Positions 27,100 to 36,907 of a stretch of 64,000 nt of DNA are shown piece by piece; the first letter of the stretch is position 1, and every line of letters starts with the position of its first letter. This DNA is from Spirochaeta isovalerica (GTDB lineage: Bacteria > Spirochaetota > Spirochaetia > DSM-2461): assembly GCF_014207565.1 (NCBI RefSeq), contig NZ_JACHGJ010000002.1, positions 682,001-746,000 on the forward strand. Reading direction: 5' to 3'. The notes below the pieces were generated by a model. It worked only from the letters and a program-made list of their open reading frames with translations, was not told the origin of the DNA and searched no databases. The translations under genes and the position numbers were made by a program.

Positions 27100-30000
27100 G
27101 TGCAAAGAACTTTGATTCTTCTGATAATGTTTCTATCTCTTGTTTCTCTTTCCGCCGAAGAAGATTTCAGTTTTTCCCGGATCGGTCTCGACGAGGGGCT
27201 TTCCCACAGCAGAATCTACGCCCTCCTTCAGGATGACAGGGGATTCATGTGGATCGGCACCTCCAACGGACTCAACCGCTATGACGGAAGGTCTTTCCGC
27301 TATTACAAGAACGATCCCGACGACAAGGGATCTCTGCCCCATAACTACGTAACGAGTCTCATCCAGGACAGCAGCGGTTATATCTGGATCGGGACAGACG
27401 GGGGAGGAGCCGCCAGACTTGATCCCCGGAGCGGCCAGTTTCTGAGGTACGCAAAAGACGAAAGGGATGAGAGCCGGAGGATTTCCGACAACTACGTATG
27501 GGGGCTTCTGGAGGACAGCAAGGGGCGGATCTGGATGGGGACAACCTACGGAGGTGTTTCCCTGGTCGATCCCCGGAGCAATTCTATCCGGTATTTCGAA
27601 GCAGGTTCCGGCGGCACCGGGCTGAGCCACAATAATGTGTGGCCGATCGTCGAGGATGGAAACGGAGATGTCTGGATAGGCACCGACGGAGGAGGCATAA
27701 ACCGCTATATCGAATCAACAGGACGGTTCATACAGTACCGGCATAATGATGAAGAGCCGGATTCTCTCTCGAGCGATTATATTTTCTCCCTTTATATCGA
27801 CAGCGGCAATACGCTATGGGTCGGGACTTCGGGAGGAGGGCTGAACCGCTTTGACAGAAAAAGCGAGTCTTTCGTCTCCTATCGTCATGAGGAGAATGAT
27901 CCGGAGTCCATAAGCAATAATTCGATCCGGGCCATCAAGGAGGATTCGCGGGGGCGTTTCTGGGTGGGAACGACCGACGGTCTCAATTTGATGAACCGGG
28001 AGACGGGAGCTTTCAGACAGATTTTCCATAAGTCGGGCGATATGCGGTCACTGGCCCATTCGAGGATACATACCATAATGGAGGATAGAGGAGGGGTCCT
28101 CTGGTTCGGGACCAGGGATGGCATCAGCCTTTATACCAACCCTCTCTTCAACCGCATTGCTATTTCCGGTGAGGGAGCCGACATCCCGCGGAGAAATGAT
28201 ATCCGGGCCATTCTTTCAAACGGCCGGGGGGGACTGTACGCCGGAACTTATCAGGGGCTTTTCGAGATCAGCGGGGCGGTCCAGAAGGAGATATTTTCGG
28301 GAGAGATAGTCTACGCGCTTCACCGCGGTTCCGATGGATCCCTTTTCTGCGGCACCGATCGCGGCTTTTATCTGCTTGAGGAGGAAGGAGACGGGATCTC
28401 GGGCCGAAGACGTTTGGCCGATGGTGTGGTCAATCAGATCAAGGAAGACCTTTATGGAGCGATCTGGATCGCTACCGCATACGACGGATTATTCCGTTAT
28501 GACATGGCGGGCGGAAGTTTGCAGCAGTTCTCTCCCGAGGATCCCACAGCCGTGCGCCTTAGTAGTTTCGATGTCTCTTCCCTCATGCTGCTCGATGACG
28601 GCAATCTGCTCATAGGTTCCAGAGACAACCCCCTTCTCCTGATGGATACGCAAACGCTCGCCCTTTCCGAACCGTCGGATCCTCTTTTCAGCGGAATCAG
28701 TTCTTATTATATGACCCGGTCCGATAGGGATTATTTTTTCGCCCTCGATCAGAGAGGTCTTCTGATTGTGGACCGCCTGAGCGGAGAAAGAAAAATCCTG
28801 AGGGAAAAGAGCGGACTCCCTTCCGATATAATCAGATCGGTTCTGATCGGCGAAGAGGGGGATATCTGGATCTCCACACTCAAGGGCATCGCCCGGTACG
28901 ATAAGGCCAGAGATCTGATATTCAGTTATGGCATCGAGGACGGTCTTCCCGGACTCATCTACAATCCTGCGGCGGCTTTCCGCGACCGGTCGGGCAATCT
29001 CTATTTCGGGTCGACCGGAGGGTTGGCCTTTCTGGAAAGGGGGAAGGGCCTGGATTCATCGGCCCGGGAGGAGCCCCGGATGGCTGTAGAGGTCTTCCGC
29101 AGTCTCTCCATGGAAGAGAATATCTACCGGGAGGGAGAAAACCTTGAGCTCGACGCCGATAACCGGATGCTCATTGTCAAGCTCACGGCCTTCGATTACA
29201 GCCGACCCGGCGATCTCCGCTATGCCTACCGCTTCGGCGAAAAGGACGACTGGATAGAAATCGGCGTTCACGGGGAAATCATCTTCAGCCATCTGGCTCC
29301 GGGCCGTTACAGTCTCCACCTCCGGTCGGGGAGCAGCGGAGGGCTCTGGTTCGGCAATGAGCTGAATGTCCCTCTTATTGTGAAGCCTTCTCTTCTTCTG
29401 CGCTGGTATATGCTGGTCTTTTACGGCCTGATACTTCTCGGCGTCCTTATCGCCGTTATCCGGCTCCGAAGCCGGATGCATCTGGGAACGATTCGGCGGC
29501 AGGAAGCTCTCGTCCGGGAAAGGACGGCGGAACTGGAAGAAGCCAAGAGAGAGCTTGAACGGGAAATGCGCCTCAAATCGACCTATTTCATCAACCTGGC
29601 TCACGAGACCAAGACGCCGCTCACTTTTATCCAGAATTATATACAGCGCTATATGGAGAAAAAGGGGGCAGACAGCGATCTGAGGATAGTCAGAGATAAC
29701 GTGGACAAACTTGTCCGCGATATGGTGAATTACCTCGATTCTGAAAAAATGAACCAGAACCGGACCATATACAATCACGATCAGATCTGCTCCGTAAGCG
29801 AACTGGTCCTTTCCGGAGTGGAAATGGTCCGATCGGCGGCCGAGGTAAGGGGACTGGATTTCAACAGCGAAATCGAACCCGGCTTATTCATAAACGGAGA
29901 TCCCCTGGCGGTGGACCGCATTTTCAATAATCTGGTGGACAACGCCCTGAAATACAACCGGGAGAAAGGGAGCGTCCGCATTTCTCTGCGCAGCGGGAGT

Positions 30001-30978
30001 GACGGCGTTATCCTGGAAGTCCGGGACAGCGGAAAAGGCATTTCAGAAAGCCGTCTGGAAAAAATATTCGATCCCTTTTACCAGAGCAGCCACAGAAAAG
30101 AGCATATTCAGGGAATCGGAATGGGGCTTTCCATTGTCAGGAGGATTCTGGAAAACATGGGAGCGAGGATTCTTGTTGAGTCGGAGAAAGACCGGGGTTC
30201 TGTTTTCCGCATCATTTTCAAAGCGTCGGTTCCTCCGGGGAGCGGTCAAGCCTCCGGTCTTCCCTCCGGCCACCTCTCTTTCCGCTCGCCCCTGCCGCAA
30301 CTCCCCCAGGACGTCTTTCATTCGGAGCAGAACAAGACTATAGTCCTGATTGACGACGACAGGGACATGTTACGCCTTCTGGCGGAAACCCTTTCGGACC
30401 GATACAATCTTGTTTTTTCGGAAAGCGCCGAGGACATTCTCGAGCGGATCCCTTTTCTCAAATCCCCCGACCTGATCATCTCCGATGTCATGCTGGGAGG
30501 GATGGACGGCCACGAGCTTCTTCTGCGCATTCAGGAGGGGCCGTGGAAATCGGCACCTTTCATTTTTCTCTCCGCCCGGGGGGGCCGGCAGGAGGAACTT
30601 CAGGGAATCGATGAAGGCGCAGTCGATTACATTGCCAAGCCTTTCAGAGCCGATGAGCTTACCGCGAGAATCGAAGCCCGTCTCAAAGGGCAGAGACGGC
30701 GGGAGGAGATTTATCTCAGCAATATCAGGGAGGCGCTGAGCAGCCGGTTCAATCCCGGGAGGGAAGGGCTGGAGGACAGGATAAAAAGGCTTGCGGCCGA
30801 GAAGGATCTGTCCCCCAGGGAAGAGGAAATCCTCGGCCTTCTGGCACGGGGCCAGTACAATAAGGAGATCGCCTCCGACCTGGGCATTTCGGTCCGCACG
30901 GTGGAAAAGCATCTTTACAACCTTTTCAGGAAAACCGGAGTGCAAAGCCGGCTTGAGCTGATCAATCTCCTCCATTAG
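27100..30978 (+). CDS. One-protein two-component regulator: periplasmic propeller, kinase, receiver, LuxR-type HTH
   Basis: A GTG start with AGAGG 6 bases upstream begins this 1292-residue protein. A signal peptide (about 1-19) leads a long series of propeller repeats of the pattern DxxGxxWIGTxxGL, then a Y_Y_Y-like domain (about 690-760). One membrane helix follows at about 767-790. The kinase has its His near 833 (INLAHETKTPLTFI) and an ATPase domain. The receiver starts near 1078 (VLIDDDRD) with its Asp near 1128 (IISDVMLGGMDG). The C-terminal HTH (about 1235-1292, LSPREEEILGLL, SVRTVEKHLYNLF) is LuxR-type, whereas the well-known hybrid regulators of Bacteroides have an AraC-type output. 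It probably senses a periplasmic oligomer and controls the flanking peptidase and importer genes. Confidence 0.9.
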   Translation: MQRTLILLIMFLSLVSLSAEEDFSFSRIGLDEGLSHSRIYALLQDDRGFMWIGTSNGLNRYDGRSFRYYKNDPDDKGSLPHNYVTSLIQDSSGYIWIGTDGGGAARLDPRSGQFLRYAKDERDESRRISDNYVWGLLEDSKGRIWMGTTYGGVSLVDPRSNSIRYFEAGSGGTGLSHNNVWPIVEDGNGDVWIGTDGGGINRYIESTGRFIQYRHNDEEPDSLSSDYIFSLYIDSGNTLWVGTSGGGLNRFDRKSESFVSYRHEENDPESISNNSIRAIKEDSRGRFWVGTTDGLNLMNRETGAFRQIFHKSGDMRSLAHSRIHTIMEDRGGVLWFGTRDGISLYTNPLFNRIAISGEGADIPRRNDIRAILSNGRGGLYAGTYQGLFEISGAVQKEIFSGEIVYALHRGSDGSLFCGTDRGFYLLEEEGDGISGRRRLADGVVNQIKEDLYGAIWIATAYDGLFRYDMAGGSLQQFSPEDPTAVRLSSFDVSSLMLLDDGNLLIGSRDNPLLLMDTQTLALSEPSDPLFSGISSYYMTRSDRDYFFALDQRGLLIVDRLSGERKILREKSGLPSDIIRSVLIGEEGDIWISTLKGIARYDKARDLIFSYGIEDGLPGLIYNPAAAFRDRSGNLYFGSTGGLAFLERGKGLDSSAREEPRMAVEVFRSLSMEENIYREGENLELDADNRMLIVKLTAFDYSRPGDLRYAYRFGEKDDWIEIGVHGEIIFSHLAPGRYSLHLRSGSSGGLWFGNELNVPLIVKPSLLLRWYMLVFYGLILLGVLIAVIRLRSRMHLGTIRRQEALVRERTAELEEAKRELEREMRLKSTYFINLAHETKTPLTFIQNYIQRYMEKKGADSDLRIVRDNVDKLVRDMVNYLDSEKMNQNRTIYNHDQICSVSELVLSGVEMVRSAAEVRGLDFNSEIEPGLFINGDPLAVDRIFNNLVDNALKYNREKGSVRISLRSGSDGVILEVRDSGKGISESRLEKIFDPFYQSSHRKEHIQGIGMGLSIVRRILENMGARILVESEKDRGSVFRIIFKASVPPGSGQASGLPSGHLSFRSPLPQLPQDVFHSEQNKTIVLIDDDRDMLRLLAETLSDRYNLVFSESAEDILERIPFLKSPDLIISDVMLGGMDGHELLLRIQEGPWKSAPFIFLSARGGRQEELQGIDEGAVDYIAKPFRADELTARIEARLKGQRRREEIYLSNIREALSSRFNPGREGLEDRIKRLAAEKDLSPREEEILGLLARGQYNKEIASDLGISVRTVEKHLYNLFRKTGVQSRLELINLLH

Positions 30979-30985
30979 CAGCTTT

Positions 30986-31020
30986 CAGAGGGGGCTGCGT
31001 AAAATTACGTAGCCTCTCTG
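30986..31020 (+). terminator. Strong hairpin after the sensor-regulator gene
   Basis: CAGAG-GGGCTGCGTAA and TTACGTAGCC-TCTCTG pair over about 16 bp with one bulge and a 2-base loop, starting 8 bases after the stop codon. The following sequence has only a weak U tract (CGTATTATTT), so termination may be partial. A second inverted repeat, TGTTTC/GAAACA (31048-31070), lies before the binding-protein gene. Confidence 0.55.
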
Positions 31021-31094
31021 CGTATTATTTCCACCTTGTCCTGCGGCTGTTTCGGCCTCACGCTGAAACAAATGCACGGAAAAGGAGAAATGAA

Positions 31095-32969
31095 ATGAAA
31101 AGAGTTCTTGCCTTCTGTCTGATGGTGCTTGCCGCCTCTTCCCTCTTCGGAAGAGGGGCCGGCGAAGCGCCCGATCAGTACAGGACCACCTATGCCACGG
31201 AAGTGAAGACCCTCAACTACTTCCTGCTTCTCGACACGACGGCCCTGCGGGTCGCCGCCAATACCATGGACGGGCTTGTGGAAAACGACCGGTACGGGAA
31301 ATTCGTTCCCTCACTCGCCGAGCGGTGGGACCACAATGAGGATTATACCGAGTGGACCTTTTATCTGAGGCCCGGCGTCAAGTGGGTAGACTCCATGGGA
31401 CAGGAAACGGCCTGGGAAGTCACTGCTGACGATTTCGTAGAAGGGATGCGCTTTATTGCCGAACCGAAAAACGGAATCAAGAATGTCGGAATCATAAGGA
31501 AAGTGATTTCCGGACTCAACGGGTACTACTGGGATCTTGTGGATATTGACGACGGTGTGGATATCGGCAAGACAAGGGAGGAAGCTCTCGCTTCATTCGA
31601 TTCCTCCGTGGGCGTTTCGGCCCCCGATAAATATACGGTCAAATACACCCTGGACAACCCGACTCCCTATTTTCTCTCCTATCTGGTTACGGAACTCTTC
31701 TTTCCTCTGGAGAAAGAATTCCTGGACAGCGTAGGCGCCGAAGATTTCGGGACGACGAAAGAGAAACTGATCTTCACAGGCGCCTACTATCTGGCGGAAT
31801 GGCAGAGGGACAAGGAAATCCGTCTGGCTAAGAATGAGCACTACTGGGACGCCGACTCCGTTAACGTCGGACAAGTCAGCCTTCAGAAAGTGGCTGATGA
31901 TTCCATCCGGGTCCAGATGTTCCAGAGAGGCGAAGTTTCGGCAACGACACTTCAGGGCGATCAGGTTAAAGCGCTGGAAGGCACCAAATGGGCGGACAAC
32001 GTTTTCCTCGATGAAAAGAGTTCCGTCACTTACTGGTTCGCCATGAACTACACGTCGGACAATCCCGAAGCCAGAGCCTTTATCAACAATGTGAACTTCA
32101 GAAAAGCTCTCTATCACGGAATAGACAGGGCCAAGCTGCTCGAACTGGTCAATCCCTACGAGCCTGAAGCGCTTTTAAGAAACACAATCATTCCCGAAGA
32201 CGTCATCTTCGATGAGAACGGCCAGGACTATACGGATTACCCTCTTCTGAAAGAAGTGAAGGAGCGGCGCACTTACGACAGAGAACTGGCTCAGGAGTAT
32301 TTTCAGAAAGCAGTCGATGAGTTGACCGACGGAAAGGGTAATATTAAAGGGATAAGCCCCGCAACCGTGGACATGCTGCCTATCGCCGAGATCAAAGCCG
32401 ATGGGAAACTTCCGGTTCAGATCCTCTTCGTCCATCCGACAGACCCGACCAAAACCAGGGAAGCCCTCCTGCTTCAGGAAATGCTCCGCGACACCTTCGA
32501 CGGGCAGGTGGAACTGGTTCTGGGGCAGTATGTCGATGACAAATACAACGATACCATCAAGCCCAGACGCTTCGACCTTCTCTACGATTCATTCAGCTTC
32601 AAATACGCCGACCCCATGGCCCAGCTGGGAAGACTCGTCACCGACGGAAGCGTGAACGACGGCCAGTACTCCTTCCCGGAGTTTGACAGGCTCGTCGAAG
32701 AAGCCGATGGAAAAACATCGCTGACCGACAGATACGAAATCTTCAGCCGCGCCGAGCGGTTCCTGATCGACAACGCGGTCATCATCCCCTGGCAGGCGGG
32801 AGGCGGCGCCTATTCCATGGATACGGTTGTTCCTTTCTCGACTCCGAGAGGCGGATTCGGTGTAACGCGGTTCAAGTATAAAGGCATGATATTGCAGCAG
32901 AATCCCATTACGGCGGATCAGTACAAAATGCTGGAAAAAGCATTCCGGGCCGAATTGGCTCCCAATTAA
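31095..32969 (+). CDS. Opp/Dpp-type ABC importer, substrate-binding protein (SBP_bac_5)
   Basis: This 624-residue exported protein starts with a signal peptide (MKRVLAFCLMVLAASSLFG) and then has the normal SBP_bac_5 order. PSLAERWDHNEDYTEWTFYLRPGVKW comes first, then GAYYLAEW near residue 230 and RLAKNEHYWD, then NNVNFRKALYHGIDRAKLL in the second half. It captures the ligand in the periplasm for the permeases that follow. AAGGAG precedes the ATG. A strong hairpin separates it from the permease genes, which probably gives it a higher expression level. It serves as a useful contrast to the permuted homologue at 53320. Confidence 0.88.
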   Translation: MKRVLAFCLMVLAASSLFGRGAGEAPDQYRTTYATEVKTLNYFLLLDTTALRVAANTMDGLVENDRYGKFVPSLAERWDHNEDYTEWTFYLRPGVKWVDSMGQETAWEVTADDFVEGMRFIAEPKNGIKNVGIIRKVISGLNGYYWDLVDIDDGVDIGKTREEALASFDSSVGVSAPDKYTVKYTLDNPTPYFLSYLVTELFFPLEKEFLDSVGAEDFGTTKEKLIFTGAYYLAEWQRDKEIRLAKNEHYWDADSVNVGQVSLQKVADDSIRVQMFQRGEVSATTLQGDQVKALEGTKWADNVFLDEKSSVTYWFAMNYTSDNPEARAFINNVNFRKALYHGIDRAKLLELVNPYEPEALLRNTIIPEDVIFDENGQDYTDYPLLKEVKERRTYDRELAQEYFQKAVDELTDGKGNIKGISPATVDMLPIAEIKADGKLPVQILFVHPTDPTKTREALLLQEMLRDTFDGQVELVLGQYVDDKYNDTIKPRRFDLLYDSFSFKYADPMAQLGRLVTDGSVNDGQYSFPEFDRLVEEADGKTSLTDRYEIFSRAERFLIDNAVIIPWQAGGGAYSMDTVVPFSTPRGGFGVTRFKYKGMILQQNPITADQYKMLEKAFRAELAPN

Positions 32970-32997
32970 ACTCAAAACCTAACTAAAGAAATAAACC

Positions 32998-33034
32998 GGG
33001 GACAGCGGCGGGTTGTCAATCCGCCGACGTCCCC
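32998..33034 (+). promoter_or_regulatory. Intercistronic hairpin between binding protein and permease
   Basis: GGGGAC-AG-CGGCGG and CCGCCG-AC-GTCCCC form a GC-rich stem around a 9-base loop. There is no U run, so mRNA 3'-end protection or partial termination is the likely role, as known for other binding-protein operons. Confidence 0.6.
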
Positions 33035-33049
33035 ACCTGGATACAAACC

Positions 33050-34012
33050 ATGTCACGTTATATCGTAAAACGAATTCTGCAGAGTCTTCTCACCGTCGTC
33101 ATTGTCGTCATCGCTGTGTTTTTACTCCTCAGGCTGATGCCGACAAGCGGTTACTTCACCCGGGAAGACTATATCAATATGACCGAGGAGATGCGCAGCG
33201 CCTATCTCAAGAGCCTGGGCGTCACTGACCCGGCTTTCATCCAGCTGCAGCGTTTCTTCACAGGGGTGTTTAAAGGCGATCTTGGCCGGTCCATCACTGT
33301 CTATCCCAAGCTGCCCATAAGGACGATTCTGGCGGAAAAGGTTCCCTATTCGCTCTGGTTCGGACTGGCCAGCATGTTCATCAGCGTAACGCTGGGTTTC
33401 GGACTGGGGATCCTTATGGCGCGGTTCAAGGACCGATGGCCCGATCATCTGGGTACCGCCTATGTCGTGACCGTCAGAGCCATACCCAGCCTTATCTATC
33501 TCTTCCTCATTCAGATCTGGGTTACGGGAATTATGCGCTGGCCCATGGTCTTTTACGAAGACAGGCCGGTCACCTGGATTCTGCCCGTCGTTTCCCTGTC
33601 CCTGACGGGAATCGCCTGGTACGGGATCTGGCTCCGCCGCTTTATGGTGGATGAGGAAAACCGCGATTACATCAAGTTCGCCCGTTCCAAGGGCCTCAGT
33701 CAGAAATATATCATGCGGCACCATGTGCTGAGAAACGCCGTGGTTCCCCTTGTCCAATATCTGCCGGTGCAGCTGCTGCTGACCATAGCCGGTTCGCTCA
33801 TTATCGAGAGCATCTACTCCATCCCCGGCATGGGCGGGCTTCTCGTCTACGCCATCAAACAGCAGGACAACAACCTGGTGCAGGTCCTGGTTCTTATCTA
33901 CGCGGTGCTCGGCGTGGCGGGAGTCTTCGTCGGAGACCTGCTGATGGCTTTTGTCGATCCCCGGATACGACTGGCCGAAAAAAAGAAGAAAAAGGAGGCC
34001 CTCCGTGTCTGA
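33050..34012 (+). CDS. Opp/Dpp-type ABC importer permease (DppB-like)
   Basis: This 320-residue inner-membrane protein has the family start MSRYIVKRILQSLLTVVIVVIAVFLLLRLMP, a large first periplasmic loop and the ATPase-contact (EAA-like) loop DYIKFARSKGLSQKYIMRHHVLRNAVVP near residues 204-231. It forms the translocation pore with the next gene product. It overlaps that gene by 8 bases. Its ribosome-binding site is weak, which fits translation after the hairpin at reduced level. Confidence 0.9.
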   Translation: MSRYIVKRILQSLLTVVIVVIAVFLLLRLMPTSGYFTREDYINMTEEMRSAYLKSLGVTDPAFIQLQRFFTGVFKGDLGRSITVYPKLPIRTILAEKVPYSLWFGLASMFISVTLGFGLGILMARFKDRWPDHLGTAYVVTVRAIPSLIYLFLIQIWVTGIMRWPMVFYEDRPVTWILPVVSLSLTGIAWYGIWLRRFMVDEENRDYIKFARSKGLSQKYIMRHHVLRNAVVPLVQYLPVQLLLTIAGSLIIESIYSIPGMGGLLVYAIKQQDNNLVQVLVLIYAVLGVAGVFVGDLLMAFVDPRIRLAEKKKKKEALRV

Positions 34013-34916
34013 CGATGCTTTTACTTTCGCGCCCTGGAATCCCGAAGCGGCGGAGGAAACCGGTTATTCCCACTATTCCTACTGGAGATCCACATTCAGG
34101 ACTTTTATCAAAAACCGGTTGTCCCTGACTCTGCTGATCATAATGGGTGTTCTCGTTCTCTTCTCCCTTCTCTATCCGGTTCTGGCGTCGGTGGACCCCA
34201 ACAAGGTGGCCCTCGATTCCTCTCTCTGGAACAGAAAGCCCGATTTTTCCCATATTTTCGGAACAGACGGACTGGGAAGGGATATCTGGGTCAGAACCTG
34301 GTACGGAACGCGCACTTCCATACTTCTGGCTTTTACCATCGCTTTTTTCGATGTGGGGATCGGCGTCGTGGCCGGAGCTCTCTGGGGCTATGTCCGCAAG
34401 AGCGACCAGATCATGACGGAAATCTACAATGTCATAACCAATATCCCCTCCACGGTTTATCTGATTCTTCTTTCCTACATCATGAAGCCGGGATTCTGGA
34501 CCATCGTCATCGCCATGTCCTCCCGGGGCTGGATTACCATCGCCCGTTTTATCCGCAACAAAGTCATTTCCTTACGGGAAAGCGAGTACAATGTGGCTTC
34601 CCGGTGCCTGGGGACGCCGCTGAACAGGATTCTGGGGAAAAATATCATCCCCTTTCTGGTGAGCATCATAATCATGCAGACGGCACTGACCATTCCCTAT
34701 TCCATCGGAGCGGAAGTGTTCCTCGGCTTTATCGGACTGGGGCTGCCTCTCGATACGGTTTCCCTGGGAAACATGGTGAATCAGGGGCGGAGCAATTTTA
34801 TGCTTTATCCCTTCCAGCTTACCTGGCCCACGGTTATCCTTGCCGTCATTACCGTTTCCTTTTATATCGTCGGAAACAAATTCGCCGATGCGTCGGACCC
34901 GAAAAACCATCTGTAA
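34005..34916 (+). CDS. Opp/Dpp-type ABC importer permease (DppC-like)
   Basis: I use the GTG at 34005 because AAGGAGG lies 6 bases before it; an in-frame ATG further upstream (33951) would sit inside the previous gene. The 303-residue product has an N-terminal cytoplasmic tail, then five to six helices, with FGTDGLGRDIWVRTWYGTR near residue 85 and the ATPase-contact loop SEYNVASRCLGTPLNRILGKNIIP. It pairs with the DppB-like protein. The first ATPase gene begins 10 bases downstream. Confidence 0.9.
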   Translation: MSDDAFTFAPWNPEAAEETGYSHYSYWRSTFRTFIKNRLSLTLLIIMGVLVLFSLLYPVLASVDPNKVALDSSLWNRKPDFSHIFGTDGLGRDIWVRTWYGTRTSILLAFTIAFFDVGIGVVAGALWGYVRKSDQIMTEIYNVITNIPSTVYLILLSYIMKPGFWTIVIAMSSRGWITIARFIRNKVISLRESEYNVASRCLGTPLNRILGKNIIPFLVSIIIMQTALTIPYSIGAEVFLGFIGLGLPLDTVSLGNMVNQGRSNFMLYPFQLTWPTVILAVITVSFYIVGNKFADASDPKNHL

Positions 34917-34926
34917 GGAGGAATTT

Positions 34927-35985
34927 ATGACAGAAACACGAGAAAAAATCCTCCGAGTCGAGGATGTGGTGATCCGTTTCAATCTGAGAGGGAAGGAGCT
35001 GACCGCCGTCCGTTCCGCCTCTCTCGATCTCTACAAAGGGGAGACCCTGGCCATCGTGGGGGAGTCGGGTTCCGGGAAGTCGGTTTTCACCAAATCCTTT
35101 CTGGGGATGCTCGATAAAAACGGCCGGGTCGCCTCGGGGAATATCCTCTTTGAAGGGGAGAACCTCGCTGAGTTTTCCAGAGAAGAGCAGTGGCTCAAAA
35201 TCCGCGGGAAGAAAATCGCCATGATTTTCCAGGACCCCATGACGGCTCTCAATCCCCTGAAGACCATCGGGGAGCAGATCCGCGAAGTGATCACGCTTCA
35301 CCGGGGGATGAACCGCCAGGAAGCCAGGGCCGAAGCTCTTTCCATGCTGGAGAAAGTGGGAATCGGCGATGCCGCCCAGCGATACGGCCAGTATCCCCAC
35401 GAGTTTTCCGGCGGGATGCGCCAGAGGGGCGTCATAGCCATCGCGGCGGCCTGCAAACCGGATATTCTAATCTGCGACGAGCCGACGACGGCCCTCGATG
35501 TGACGATCCAGGCCCAGATTCTGGAGAATCTGAAGGAGCTGCAGAGAGAGATGGGCATGAGCATCATATTCATCACCCACGATCTGGGCGTGGTCGCCAA
35601 TGTGGCGGACCGGGTGGCGGTTATGTATGCCGGAGAGATCGTCGAGTACGGAAGGACTCCGGAAGTTTTTTACGATCCGCGCCACCCCTACAGCTGGGCT
35701 CTGCTGGCCTCGCTTCCCCAGCTGGGGGAGAAAGGAGAGGACCTCTACACAATCCACGGCACGCCGCCCAATCTTTTTAAGGAGATCAAAGGGGATGCCT
35801 TCGCGCCACGCAATCCCCGGGCCCTGAAAATCGATTTCGAAGAAGCGCCGCCCTGGTTTGCCGTGAGCGATACCCATTTTGCCAAAACCTGGCTCCTTCA
35901 CGAATCGGCGCCGGAAGTCGAGGCTCCGAAGATTATACAGCGGCTGAAGGAAAAGTCGCTCAAAGGATTGGATTATGGCAGCTGA
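34927..35985 (+). CDS. Opp/Dpp-type ABC importer ATPase (DppD-like)
   Basis: The ATG at 34927 follows TAAGGAGGAATTT, which decides the start. The 352-residue protein has Walker A GESGSGKS (about residues 43-50), the family stretch [10 protein letters not shown], signature FSGGMRQRG and Walker [15 protein letters not shown]-terminal extension carries the [15 protein letters not shown] segment typical of the oligopeptide class. The usual iron-sulfur Cys residues of this C-terminal region are not visible. It powers import with the following ATPase, which it overlaps by 11 bases. Confidence 0.9.
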   Translation: MTETREKILRVEDVVIRFNLRGKELTAVRSASLDLYKGETLAIVGESGSGKSVFTKSFLGMLDKNGRVASGNILFEGENLAEFSREEQWLKIRGKKIAMIFQDPMTALNPLKTIGEQIREVITLHRGMNRQEARAEALSMLEKVGIGDAAQRYGQYPHEFSGGMRQRGVIAIAAACKPDILICDEPTTALDVTIQAQILENLKELQREMGMSIIFITHDLGVVANVADRVAVMYAGEIVEYGRTPEVFYDPRHPYSWALLASLPQLGEKGEDLYTIHGTPPNLFKEIKGDAFAPRNPRALKIDFEEAPPWFAVSDTHFAKTWLLHESAPEVEAPKIIQRLKEKSLKGLDYGS

Positions 35986-36907
35986 AGATAAACGGGAAAT
36001 TCTACTGGAAGTGAAAAACCTGACAGTGGACTTCAAACTGGGGCGGAGGAAGTTTTCCGCCGTCGACGATGTGTCTTTCAATATCTATAAGGGAGAGACC
36101 TTCTCCCTGGTCGGGGAAAGCGGCAGCGGAAAAACAACTGTGAGCCGTGCTATCATGCGGATTCACCAGGCCTCCCAGGGAGATATTCTCTATAAAGGAG
36201 AGTCTGTCAGCGGCAATATGACCGGTTCTCAGGAACGGAAATTCCGCCAGAGCGTCCAGATGATTTTTCAGGACCCCATGGCTTCCCTCAACGAAAGGGC
36301 CAAGGTCGATTACATCGTTTCCGAAGGGCTCTACAATTTCAAACTGTTCAAAGGGGAGAAGGAGAGGAAGGCCAAAGTGGAGCGGACGCTCCGGAAAGTC
36401 GGACTGCTCCCCGATTTCGCTTCGCGCTTTCCCCATGAGTTCTCCGGCGGGCAGAGGCAGAGGATCGGCATCGCCCGGGCTCTGATTATGGAACCGGAAT
36501 TTCTGGTGGCCGATGAGCCGATAAGCGCTCTCGACGTGAGCATCCGCGCTCAGATTCTCAATCTGCTCAATAAACTGAAAAAGGAAGAGGACCTGACCTA
36601 TCTTTTCATAGCCCACGATCTGAGCGTGGTCCGGCTGATCTCCGACAGGATCGCCGTTATCTACAAAGGAAAGATAGTCGAGCTGGCCGATAGCGAAGAG
36701 CTGTTCCGCCGTCCCCTCCATCCTTATACGAAAGGGTTGCTGTCGGCGGTCCCGCTTCCTGATCCCGAGTCGGAGAAAAACAAAAACCTGCTGATTTACG
36801 ACCCGTCGATACACGATTATGACAAGGTTCCCCCGTCGTGGCGCGAGGCCTATCCCGGACACTGGGTGCTGGCCGATGAAAGAGAACTGGATTTATGGAG
36901 ACGCTGA
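35975..36907 (+). CDS. Opp/Dpp-type ABC importer ATPase (DppF-like)
   Basis: This 310-residue ATPase has Walker [21 protein letters not shown], signature [10 protein letters not shown] and Walker [15 protein letters not shown], followed by [16 protein letters not shown] in the C-terminal extension. It is the second ATPase of the importer. The stop overlaps the M20 amidohydrolase start (ATGA), so the amidohydrolase is made with the transporter. Confidence 0.9.
   Translation: MAAEDKREILLEVKNLTVDFKLGRRKFSAVDDVSFNIYKGETFSLVGESGSGKTTVSRAIMRIHQASQGDILYKGESVSGNMTGSQERKFRQSVQMIFQDPMASLNERAKVDYIVSEGLYNFKLFKGEKERKAKVERTLRKVGLLPDFASRFPHEFSGGQRQRIGIARALIMEPEFLVADEPISALDVSIRAQILNLLNKLKKEEDLTYLFIAHDLSVVRLISDRIAVIYKGKIVELADSEELFRRPLHPYTKGLLSAVPLPDPESEKNKNLLIYDPSIHDYDKVPPSWREAYPGHWVLADERELDLWRR

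Noticed and set aside
36002-36862. 286-codon minus-strand frame opposite the DppF-like ATPase
   Set aside because: Shadow of the ATPase gene; its plus-strand counterpart has all ABC motifs.
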